14,959 nucleotides of DNA, from the NCBI GenBank assembly GCA_947630865.1, contig CANRJE010000025.1, positions 1 through 14,959 of the forward strand, given 5' to 3'. The DNA is from an uncultured Bacilli bacterium (GTDB lineage: Bacteria > Bacillota_I > Bacilli_A > RF39 > UBA660). Below the pieces are notes generated by a model, which was not told the DNA's origin, made no database searches, and saw only the letters and a list, made by a program, of their open reading frames with translations. Positions 6,914 through 13,836 of the stretch are shown piece after piece (within the stretch, counting starts at the first letter, position 1; each line of letters begins with the position of its first letter). The position numbers were made by a program, and so were the translations under genes.

Positions 6914-6965
6914 GACGACAAAATGTCTAAAAATGCAAATTTTGTCGTTCGCAGACGACAAAATT
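6914..6965. repeat. Three copies of ACGACAAAAT (two direct, one inverted) next to a promoter
   Basis: Copies lie at 6915-6924 (plus), 6939-6948 (minus) and 6955-6964 (plus). The middle copy can pair with either neighbour: a 10-bp stem with the first (14-base loop) or an 11-bp stem with the third (6938-6948 with 6955-6965, six-base loop TCGCAG). The third copy overlaps the -35 element of the promoter at 6964. No T-run follows, so it is a poor terminator. The arrangement fits an operator bound by a repressor, but could also be a remnant of a mobile element or a structure at the end of the ftsW mRNA. Confidence 0.7.
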
Positions 6966-6992
6966 GACTTTATTAAAAAAATAATATATAAT
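6964..6992 (+). promoter_or_regulatory. Strong promoter for the AAA ATPase gene
   Basis: TTGACT (6964-6969) and a perfect TATAAT (6987-6992) are separated by 17 bases. The SD GGAG (7005-7008) and the ATG at 7020 follow. The repeat block at 6914-6965 ends within the -35 box, suggesting that the promoter is repressed by a DNA-binding protein. Confidence 0.72.
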
Positions 6993-7019
6993 TAATATAT
7001 CAAAGGAGATGATGACATT

Positions 7020-8219
7020 ATGTTAAAAAGAACTAAATATTTAGATGATATAAGACCTTTTTTTGATGTTGACTTAATTAAAGTAATAACAGGTATTAGA
7101 AGATCAGGAAAATCTACTCTATTATTGCAAATAATTAAAGAGCTTAAAACTAAAAAAGAAATAGATAATAATCACATAATTTATATTAATTTTGAAGATG
7201 TAGAATACTCTTTTATAAAAGATTATTTAATTCTAAACAAATATATTAAAGATAAAATTAAAGATAATAAAAAGTATTATTTATTTTTTGATGAAATACA
7301 GAATGTAAAATCATGGGAAAAAACAATTAATTCATTTAAAGCAACCTTAAATACTTCTATATTCATTACTGGTTCTAATAGTGATTTATTATCTGGGGAA
7401 TTAGCTACTCTTTTATCAGGAAGATATGTAAGTTTTAAAATATATCCTTTTACCTTTAAAGAAGTTTGTGAATTAAAAAAAGTTAAAAAAGAAGATTACG
7501 ATAACATTTTTAAAGATTATATTACTTGGGGTGGTATGCCTCAAAGATTTATATTTGAGGAAGAAAAGCAAATAAGAATTTATTTAACAGATATTTATAA
7601 TTCAATTATTATGAAAGATATTATAAATAGATTCAAAATTACAGATATAGATTTATTTAATAGAATATTAGAATATATAATGACTACTCCTTCTCAAACT
7701 TTTTCTGCTGAGAATTTAGTTAAATATTTTAATAATAACGATAATAGAAATGTTGCTAAAGATACCATTTATAATTATTTAGAATATATGTGTAGAGGTA
7801 ATTTAATTAATAAAGTAGATAGATATGATATCAGAGGAAAAAGAATATTAAATGGAAAATATAAATATTATTTAACAGATTTAGGATTAGGACAAATACT
7901 TAATACAAGTAAAAAAGAACAAATAGGTGCTTATTTAGAAAACATTGTTTATAATGAATTAATTTATAGAGGTTATGATGTTAAAATAGGAACTTTAGAA
8001 AATGGAGAAATAGATTTCATTTGTTTAAAAGATGGTAACAAAATATATATTCAAGTTGCATACATATTAACTGACGATAAAGTAATAGAAAGAGAATTTA
8101 ATGTCTATAATACTATTTCTGATAATTATCCTAAATATGTATTAACAATGGATAAATTCAATTTTTCTCAAAATGGCATTATTCATAAAAATATTATTGA
8201 TTGGTTATTAGAAAAATAA
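7020..8219 (+). CDS. AAA-family ATPase with DUF4143 C-terminal domain
   Basis: A 399-residue protein of the widespread AAA_14/DUF4143 family. Walker A is GIRRSGKS (25-32), Walker B is YYLFFDE (86-92), and TGSNS (117-121) is the sensor-like segment; SGRYVSFKIYPF (133-144) is also typical. After a probable winged-helix region (about 215-290), the C-terminus has a PD-(D/E)xK nuclease-like fold: E307, GEIDF (329-333) and YIQVAY (343-348), with Q where many nucleases have K. Family members are often found in variable genomic regions and their role is unproven; nuclease or defence roles have been guessed. Here it is a single-gene unit with a strong promoter, a possible operator and a terminator. 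The SD AAAGGAG is 11 bases from the ATG, a slightly long distance, but no other in-frame start is near. Confidence 0.9.
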   Translation: MLKRTKYLDDIRPFFDVDLIKVITGIRRSGKSTLLLQIIKELKTKKEIDNNHIIYINFEDVEYSFIKDYLILNKYIKDKIKDNKKYYLFFDEIQNVKSWEKTINSFKATLNTSIFITGSNSDLLSGELATLLSGRYVSFKIYPFTFKEVCELKKVKKEDYDNIFKDYITWGGMPQRFIFEEEKQIRIYLTDIYNSIIMKDIINRFKITDIDLFNRILEYIMTTPSQTFSAENLVKYFNNNDNRNVAKDTIYNYLEYMCRGNLINKVDRYDIRGKRILNGKYKYYLTDLGLGQILNTSKKEQIGAYLENIVYNELIYRGYDVKIGTLENGEIDFICLKDGNKIYIQVAYILTDDKVIEREFNVYNTISDNYPKYVLTMDKFNFSQNGIIHKNIIDWLLEK

Positions 8220-8241
8220 AATAAAACTGATAGGAATGATC

Positions 8242-8276
8242 TGAACCTCGTTTCTTGGACATAGAAACGAGGTTCA
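8242..8276. repeat. Perfect 13-bp hairpin after the ATPase gene
   Basis: TGAACCTCGTTTC (8242-8254) pairs with GAAACGAGGTTCA (8264-8276) around a nine-base loop. It is more GC-rich than the DNA around it. No T-run follows on either strand, so it is not a classical terminator; it may block 3' exonucleases, act as a weak terminator or be a small repeat element. Confidence 0.75.
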
Positions 8277-8342
8277 TATTACTATATGTCTTAATTATTT
8301 ATTTTAGTTAGTTTAATTAATAATAATTCGAATACCACCTGT

Positions 8343-8369
8343 AGTTAACTAATTGTTAACTTGTTTTTT
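8343..8369 (+). terminator. Likely terminator of the ATPase transcript
   Basis: AGTTAAC (8343-8349) pairs with GTTAACT (8355-8361) around TAATT, then TGTTTTTT. The stem is AT-rich and therefore weak. It lies 32 bases before the end of the convergent dehydrogenase gene. Confidence 0.5.
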
Positions 8370-8401
8370 GCATTCATTATTATAAACTACTTTTAAATCA
8401 A

Positions 8402-9184
8402 TTATCTAAAAAATATTTGATAAAGTTTTGTTAAAATAACCTGACTAAAAGGAGCACGATAAATTAATTTATTAGAATTATCTAAGGCTGCATCAACTAT
8501 TTTTTTAGCAATTGATGAAACATCGTCATGACCTATTAAATCAAATATTTTCTTTTGTTTTAAAGTTATACTTTCTAAATCTTTAAAATATTTACTTTTA
8601 AAATCTAATTTATTTTCTAACATCACATCATTAAAGCCTGTGTTATAGATACCAGGTTCAATTAATTTAACTTTAATATCTTTAGTTAATAAATTTACTT
8701 CTCTTCTTAATACTGTTGCTATTGCAATTAAACTTGCTTTTGTTGCTGAATAACTTCCTAAAAAACTAATCGGTATAATACCAGCAATTGATGAAACAAA
8801 AACAATGTTACCAGGCTTTTGCTCTAAGAATAAATGAGCAGCATAAATTTGAGTTAACCTCAAAGCACTAAAAACATTAACTTCAAAATTCTCTTTAATT
8901 CTATCAACACTTAACTCTAAAAGTGAACCACCTATTCCAATTGCCGCATTATTAATTAAACAATCAACGTCTAAATTTCTTATCTTTTTTCTATCCATTT
9001 CATTAGTAATATCTAATTTAAAACATTGATAGTTATCTAATTTATATTTATTTAAATTCTTAATAACATTATTAACTTCATAGTCATGATGCACCGTGAA
9101 ATAAACAAAATGTCCTAACTTTAACAATCTTAATCCTGTTTCAAAACCAATATTAGAAGCAGCACCTGTAATTAAAATCTTCAT
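8402..9184 (-). CDS. Short-chain dehydrogenase/reductase (SDR)
   Basis: A 260-residue NAD(P)-dependent oxidoreductase of the classical SDR type. The Rossmann motif is TGAASNIG (6-13), NNAA is at 78-81, and the catalytic set is S132 in VSSIAG with Y145 and K149 in YSATK. The PG motif (EPGIYNTGF) follows at about 182. The substrate is unknown; the C-terminal extension after residue 200 and the end LYQIFFR may contact the membrane. The ATG at 9184 is used because AGGTG is seven bases upstream; a GTG at 9193 is part of that SD. It follows mraY on the same strand but is separated from it by a terminator, so it is a unit of its own. No strong promoter is visible in the 47-base gap. Confidence 0.9.
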   Translation of the reverse strand: MKILITGAASNIGFETGLRLLKLGHFVYFTVHHDYEVNNVIKNLNKYKLDNYQCFKLDITNEMDRKKIRNLDVDCLINNAAIGIGGSLLELSVDRIKENFEVNVFSALRLTQIYAAHLFLEQKPGNIVFVSSIAGIIPISFLGSYSATKASLIAIATVLRREVNLLTKDIKVKLIEPGIYNTGFNDVMLENKLDFKSKYFKDLESITLKQKKIFDLIGHDDVSSIAKKIVDAALDNSNKLIYRAPFSQVILTKLYQIFFR

Positions 9185-9230
9185 TCTTATCACCTATTAT
9201 TAGTATGACACATTCATTTATTTTAATGCT

Positions 9231-9255
9231 AAAAAAAAGGTGAACAAATTTCACC
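9231..9255 (-). terminator. Rho-independent terminator of mraY
   Basis: On the minus strand GGTGAA pairs with TTCACC (arms 9239-9244 and 9250-9255, five-base loop), followed by eight T (9238-9231). It starts about 20 bases after the mraY stop. Confidence 0.85.
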
Positions 9256-9275
9256 TCACAGATTATAGCAAAATG

Positions 9276-10280
9276 TTAAATCCAAACTCCAAAAATGATA
9301 CCAGCCATAGCAAGAATTAAACCAATTAACCAAAACATTCTAACAATATCAACTTCTGACATTCCTAATTTTTCAAAATGATGATGAAGAGGTGTCATTA
9401 AGAATAATCTTCTTCCAAAACATTTAACCCAAATTACTTGTAAAATAACCGATAAAGTTTCAATTACAAAAACTAAAGCAACGATTAAAAGAGTTATTTC
9501 ACGATGTGTTAAAATTGCAATAATTCCCATCGTAGCTCCAAGGGCTAAAGAACCAGTATCCCCCATAAAAACTTTTGCAGGATAAGAATTATAAAATAAA
9601 AATCCCACAATTGCTCCCGTTAAAATCAAGGTAAATATTCCCATATCAGTATATCCAACCATTAAAGAAATCAAACTGAAGGCAATAAAAGCAATTGCTG
9701 ATAATCCTCCTGCTAACCCGTCCAATCCATCAGTTAAATTAACAGCATTACTACTACCAACTAAAATAAACAAAATAAAAATTCCATACAACCATTTCAT
9801 TTCAATATTGATGCCTAACGTTGCAACAACTAAACGAGTTTGTCCCCCATGTTCTATATAAAGATAAAAAACAACAATAGCAATTAAAATTTGCATTAAA
9901 AGTTTCTGAATAGAAGTTAATCCTTCATTTTCTCCCCTCTTAATACTTAAAAAGTCATCTAAAAAGCCAATAAGAGCATACCCGATAAAGACAACTAAAA
10001 CAATTGCTAAATCCTCTGTTAACTCCATTTTTCCAGTTACTAAAAGACCAAAAGTTATTAATAAAGTTGGCAAAATAAAAATCAAACCGCCCATTGTAGG
10101 CGTTCCTTCTTTAACCATATGTCTAGTTGACACATAAGAGCTTATTTTTTGACCTATATGAAATCTTTTTAATATACGAATTAATAAAAAACCAAGGATA
10201 ACTGATGATATAAAACCAATCATAGCTGCCAAAACGGATTTTGTTAATAAATACACTGAAAACTTTGAAACTGTATTCAT
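9276..10280 (-). CDS. mraY: Phospho-N-acetylmuramoyl-pentapeptide transferase MraY
   Basis: Makes lipid I by moving phospho-MurNAc-pentapeptide from UDP onto undecaprenyl phosphate in the membrane. The ten-helix protein of 334 residues has all family marks: MVKEGTPTMGG (55-65), GFLDDF with D108 and D109, NAVNLTDGLDGLAGG (168-182), FMGDTGSLALG (228-238) with D231, and TPLHHHFE with three histidines (289-291). The SD AAGGAG is unusually far (about 12 bases) from the ATG. It stands outside a dcw cluster; the gene before it on this strand encodes a prepilin-like protein 95 bases away. Its GC content looks higher than that of its neighbours, as expected for a conserved glycine/alanine-rich membrane enzyme. 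Confidence 0.97.
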   Translation of the reverse strand: MNTVSKFSVYLLTKSVLAAMIGFISSVILGFLLIRILKRFHIGQKISSYVSTRHMVKEGTPTMGGLIFILPTLLITFGLLVTGKMELTEDLAIVLVVFIGYALIGFLDDFLSIKRGENEGLTSIQKLLMQILIAIVVFYLYIEHGGQTRLVVATLGINIEMKWLYGIFILFILVGSSNAVNLTDGLDGLAGGLSAIAFIAFSLISLMVGYTDMGIFTLILTGAIVGFLFYNSYPAKVFMGDTGSLALGATMGIIAILTHREITLLIVALVFVIETLSVILQVIWVKCFGRRLFLMTPLHHHFEKLGMSEVDIVRMFWLIGLILAMAGIIFGVWI

Positions 10281-10307
10281 CTTAAAAATTCACTCCTTAT
10301 CTATATA

Positions 10308-10336
10308 AGTATACTACAAATAAAAAAAGTTATTAA
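10308..10336 (-). promoter_or_regulatory. Possible mraY promoter
   Basis: On the minus strand TTAATA (10331-10336) and TATACT (10308-10313) are 17 bases apart, 28 bases before the mraY ATG. The -35 match is only partial. I see no clear terminator between the prepilin gene and this point, so read-through is also possible. Confidence 0.45.
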
Positions 10337-10375
10337 TATTAAAGACACATATTTACATTTTTTTACAATAGAAAA

Positions 10376-10834
10376 CTAAATTTCTAAATATGAAACATAA
10401 TTATCATTTTGTAAAATTATAATATTTTTATTAATATTTATATAGTCCAAATAATCTCTTACATCACTTGATATAGCATTATCATTTTTTAATTCATTTT
10501 TATAAGTAGGATTTAAAAATATAACCTCATCTTCTAAAGTATCAATTCCAATAAAATCAAAAAGAGAATAACAAGAAGCTTGATTTGTAATTGAACCATT
10601 ATTGCAAGTTATAACTTTATAATGACTACTTTTTATTGTTGCTAAACTAGGGTCATTTTTTAAAAATTTTTTTATATGATATAAGTCATATGTTGTATCT
10701 AAATCATTAAAATATTCTAATTCTTGATATTTACCTAAAAGTGGAACCGCATTGTTATATAAAAGAGAAAAAGTAAACAATGTAAAAAGTGTTACAACTA
10801 ACGTTTCCATTAAAACAAAACCTTTATTATTCAT
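10376..10834 (-). CDS. Type IV prepilin-like protein (class III signal peptide)
   Basis: A 152-residue protein whose N-terminus, MNNKGFVLMETLVV, carries the prepilin peptidase signal: a short basic leader, cleavage expected between G5 and F6, and glutamate at position 5 of the mature protein. A single helix follows (about residues 6-28). The rest is a soluble domain with two cysteines near CNNGSITNQASC that could form a disulfide. Such pseudopilins or minor pilins belong to type IV pili, competence pseudopili or secretion systems; the motor ATPase, platform protein and peptidase are not in this window. The ATG at 10834 lies inside the end of the preceding gene (8-base overlap), with GGGGGG about 13 bases upstream. 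An in-frame TTG at 10867 would put 11 extra residues ahead of the leader and is unlikely. I cannot assign a gene name. Confidence 0.82.
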   Translation of the reverse strand: MNNKGFVLMETLVVTLFTLFTFSLLYNNAVPLLGKYQELEYFNDLDTTYDLYHIKKFLKNDPSLATIKSSHYKVITCNNGSITNQASCYSLFDFIGIDTLEDEVIFLNPTYKNELKNDNAISSDVRDYLDYININKNIIILQNDNYVSYLEI

Positions 10835-12398
10835 ATGTAAAAGTTGCCCCCCATAAATCAAAAACAAATTTTAATTTCATATCTTTTTCTATCTCTTCAG
10901 GAACCTCTAATAAAGCTACTCCATCTTCATTATAATTGCTTGGTGTTAAATTTTTAATAAGCGAATTTTTAGCAATTTTATTGACTCCATCTTTTTGATA
11001 TTCAAGTTTTACATAACTAAATAAATTAGCTTTAGTATCACCTGTATAAGAAACTTTCAATATTTTTTTACCAGAACTAGGTACAACACTAGCTTGATAT
11101 TCCGTACATTTTCCATCAGTTTGTTTATTATAGCATTTTGTATAAGTATAATTAACAATATCAAAAACCTCATATCCATTGAGACTAAATACTCCCTTAC
11201 CTAAATATGTATCTTTTAAAGAAGCATTTTCCATTAATTTGAAATTTCCTATTTTCTTCGTTTCATATTTATAAGGATTTAAAGTTATTTCTTTATAATG
11301 CATTTCTGCTTCTCCTTCAATATCTTTTTTATAATCAAAAAGTTCTAAAATTATTTTATCTTTAATATTACTATCAGTTATTTCAAAAGCAATTATATAA
11401 TTACTTTCAACGTTACTACCTAAATTTTGATTTTTATAAAAAGTACCTAAATCTAAAAATTTACTTGTTACATTATTTTTAGGATAATAATACTCTTCCC
11501 CTACTTTTATTCTCGTATTTTGAATTTCTATTTTTTTAGTCTCTTTATTATGATTATTTGTAGTGAAATCAACAATTAAATAATATATATTTTTATTTTT
11601 AATCAAATTTCCATATTTATCTTTATTAGTAAGGAATGAACTATTAATAGTATAATCAATATTATTTAAAACAATTAAATCTCCCTCATGATAAACTTTA
11701 TTAAAAACTAATCTATCAATTGAAATATAAGCTGTAACTCCTAAAACTACAATTACTAAAAACACAATTAAAATAAAAGAATTTTCTTTTAGATAATAAC
11801 CAAAATTTCTCTTTTTTCTTCTTAAAAAGTTAGAAACATTATCAACATCAAAAGCAACACCAACTTCTATTTCTTCACGGTCTGCTTCTGTAATATCCAA
11901 TTCTTTAATATCTTTTTCAAAATTAAATTTTTTAACATTAAAACCAAATCCTCTTACAAAGGCTATAATGATAAAGAAAAAATTAAGATAATATAATGCT
12001 AACGTTAAATCTCTAAAAAGAGCTAAAGTTTGATTAGAATAAGTTTGATAATCTAAATTATTAAAAACACCTATAAAGAAAATAAAAGAAACAAATGTTA
12101 TAAAATAATATATTGTAGCTGTAATATAATAAAATATTGGTTTTTTCTTTTGTCGCATTAAAAAGAAAATCAAAAGCAAAAGAGCTATCAAAATAATTGT
12201 CATGATTATCATTGGAATATTTATATATTTACTAACAATATCAGTAACATAAGTATAAGTTCCTGTCTTTAAAAAGTCTCTGAAGAATATATATAAAGCT
12301 CTTATTTTAAAAAGCAAATATGTCATGAAAACAAAAAGTATTATATGTATTATTTTAAAATATTTTATTAAAAAGGCATATGGTTTTCTAATTATCAT
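10827..12398 (-). CDS. Large membrane protein with five helices and an outer domain, unrecognised
   Basis: A 523-residue protein. Helices are seen at about 10-32, 61-81, 88-112, 125-148 and 207-228. Between helices 4 and 5 is an acidic cytoplasmic loop (KDIKELDITEADREEIEVG) ending in a basic FLRRKKR. Residues 229-523 lie outside the membrane and are beta-rich; the first part (about 240-310) resembles the DUF4352-type beta domain, a weak match from memory. Two cysteines (in TKCYNKQTDGKC) may pair. The SD GAGGG before the ATG is good, and an extended -10 promoter is upstream. It overlaps the prepilin-like gene by eight bases, so the two products are probably made together and may interact at the surface. 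It is not a ComGB/PilC-type platform protein. I do not know its function. Confidence 0.75.
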   Translation of the reverse strand: MIIRKPYAFLIKYFKIIHIILFVFMTYLLFKIRALYIFFRDFLKTGTYTYVTDIVSKYINIPMIIMTIILIALLLLIFFLMRQKKKPIFYYITATIYYFITFVSFIFFIGVFNNLDYQTYSNQTLALFRDLTLALYYLNFFFIIIAFVRGFGFNVKKFNFEKDIKELDITEADREEIEVGVAFDVDNVSNFLRRKKRNFGYYLKENSFILIVFLVIVVLGVTAYISIDRLVFNKVYHEGDLIVLNNIDYTINSSFLTNKDKYGNLIKNKNIYYLIVDFTTNNHNKETKKIEIQNTRIKVGEEYYYPKNNVTSKFLDLGTFYKNQNLGSNVESNYIIAFEITDSNIKDKIILELFDYKKDIEGEAEMHYKEITLNPYKYETKKIGNFKLMENASLKDTYLGKGVFSLNGYEVFDIVNYTYTKCYNKQTDGKCTEYQASVVPSSGKKILKVSYTGDTKANLFSYVKLEYQKDGVNKIAKNSLIKNLTPSNYNEDGVALLEVPEEIEKDMKLKFVFDLWGATFTYE

Positions 12399-12421
12399 TT
12401 TATCCCTCTATTCTCTTTTTA

Positions 12422-12430
12422 ATTATAGCA
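12422..12430 (-). promoter_or_regulatory. Extended -10 promoter for the membrane-protein/prepilin pair
   Basis: On the minus strand TGC followed by TATAAT makes an extended -10 element 24 bases before the ATG at 12398. No good -35 is seen, which extended -10 promoters can do without. The T-run of the murE terminator lies directly upstream. Confidence 0.55.
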
Positions 12431-12456
12431 AAAAAATAAATACTTTAAAAGTATTT
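12431..12456 (-). terminator. Rho-independent terminator of murE
   Basis: On the minus strand AAATACTT pairs with AAGTATTT (arms 12449-12456 and 12438-12445, three-base loop), followed by ATTTTTTT. The stem overlaps the last two bases of the murE stop codon. It is AT-rich but eight pairs long. Confidence 0.7.
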
Positions 12457-13783
12457 AAGATAAATTTTTCGAAATTACTTCATAGTCACTATAAGGAATC
12501 TTTTGGGAATTTATTAACATATATTTATCATATCCCTTACCAAGTATTAAAATTATATCTTTTATAGTAGAATTTTTTATAGCATAAGTAATCGCTTTTT
12601 CACGATTAAGAATTATTAAATAATTTTTTCTTTTTGTTTTTTCTAACATATTATTAATTATCTTAGATGGATCTTCATATCTTGGGTCATCAGTTGTAAA
12701 GATTGCAAGTTTGGAATACTTTAAAACAATTTTTCCTATCTCTTTTCTTTTTTCTTTGTATCTTCCTCCAGCACAACCAACTATTGTTATAACATTTTTA
12801 TTAAATTTATGAAAAAATTTTAAAACATTTAAGGTTGCATTAGTTGTATGAGCATAATCTATTATTATATTTTTATTTAAAGTAGATACTTTTTCCATTC
12901 GACCTAAAACTGGTTTTATGTTTTTTATTTTTTCTAAGATATAATCCATTTCATAATTAAGTTTTAACATAGTAAGAATAGATGCACTTATATTGTAAAC
13001 ATTAAATTTACCAAGTAAAGGATAAGTAATTTTATACTTTTTATTTTGATATAAAAAAGTCATTTTTGTTTTATCAAAATATAATTTATAATTTAATATT
13101 TTAAGGTCAGAACCATTTTTAAAACCATATGAATATGAAATAGTAGAATTATCTTTAAATTTATAATAATATTTACTATCACGGTTTAAAATTGCTATAC
13201 GACTATTTTTAAATAATTTAAGTTTACATTCTAAATAATTTTCGAATGTTTTATGTTTATCTAAATGGTCTAAAGTAATATCAGTTAATATTCCAATATC
13301 AAAAGGAAGTTTCCCTATTCGATTAGTTAAATATGCTTCACTTGATACTTCCATAACAACATTATGATAATTATTTAAAAGAGATTTAGAAAAACAATCA
13401 TATAAAACATCAAGAGTTGGAGTTGTATTATTTAAAGAATAATATTTAGAATTTAACAAGAATCCATTAGTACCAATTAAAGTTGTTTTAAGTAAATCTT
13501 TTAAAATACTTGCAATAGTTGTTTTGCCATCAGTTCCCGTTACTCCAATTAAATTTATTTTTTTTAAAGGATAATTATAATATTTATTAAAAACATTAAT
13601 TATTTCTTTATCTAAGTTTTTTACTGTTTTAACTTTTTCATGATTATATTTTTCATTAGTTATAACTAAAGAACATTTTTTGTTTAAGGCATCTTCAATA
13701 TATTTATTTCTATTTTCAATACCACCATAAGGAATAAATATATCTCCTTCTTTAACATCTTTGGAGTTTAAAACTATTTTCAA
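12455..13783 (-). CDS. murE: UDP-N-acetylmuramyl-tripeptide synthetase MurE
   Basis: Adds the third amino acid (a diamino acid) to UDP-MurNAc-L-Ala-D-Glu, using ATP, in the cytoplasm. ATP loop GVTGTDGKTT (80-89); TTPT about 120; MEVSSEA about 144; LDHLDKH about 181; YLECKLKLF about 193-201 with the lysine that is carbamylated in Mur ligases; GRMEKV, IIDYAHT and TTDDPRYEDP (363-372). The substrate motif is DDPR: DNPR is usual for meso-diaminopimelate enzymes, while lysine enzymes tend to have other residues in place of R, so specificity is uncertain. At 442 residues it is shorter than the usual 480-500. I chose TTG at 13783 because GGTGG lies five bases upstream; TTG 13795 and GTG 13792 are in frame but have no SD. 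No clear promoter is seen upstream. Confidence 0.93.
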   Translation of the reverse strand: MKIVLNSKDVKEGDIFIPYGGIENRNKYIEDALNKKCSLVITNEKYNHEKVKTVKNLDKEIINVFNKYYNYPLKKINLIGVTGTDGKTTIASILKDLLKTTLIGTNGFLLNSKYYSLNNTTPTLDVLYDCFSKSLLNNYHNVVMEVSSEAYLTNRIGKLPFDIGILTDITLDHLDKHKTFENYLECKLKLFKNSRIAILNRDSKYYYKFKDNSTISYSYGFKNGSDLKILNYKLYFDKTKMTFLYQNKKYKITYPLLGKFNVYNISASILTMLKLNYEMDYILEKIKNIKPVLGRMEKVSTLNKNIIIDYAHTTNATLNVLKFFHKFNKNVITIVGCAGGRYKEKRKEIGKIVLKYSKLAIFTTDDPRYEDPSKIINNMLEKTKRKNYLIILNREKAITYAIKNSTIKDIILILGKGYDKYMLINSQKIPYSDYEVISKNLS

Positions 13784-13802
13784 GATTACCACCAAAGTAA
13801 TT

Positions 13803-13836
13803 TATGCAAAAAAGAAAAAAGAGTACGAGACTCTTT
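13803..13836 (-). terminator. Rho-independent terminator of the surface-protein gene
   Basis: On the minus strand AAAGAGT pairs with ACTCTTT (arms 13830-13836 and 13818-13824, five-base loop), followed by a T-rich tail broken by a C. The stem overlaps the stop codon. The murE start lies 35 bases beyond the stem. Confidence 0.75.

Noticed and set aside
12325..12567. 80-codon open frame on the plus strand across the murE/membrane-protein junction
   Set aside because: It overlaps two better-supported minus-strand genes, a terminator and a promoter, and resembles nothing known.
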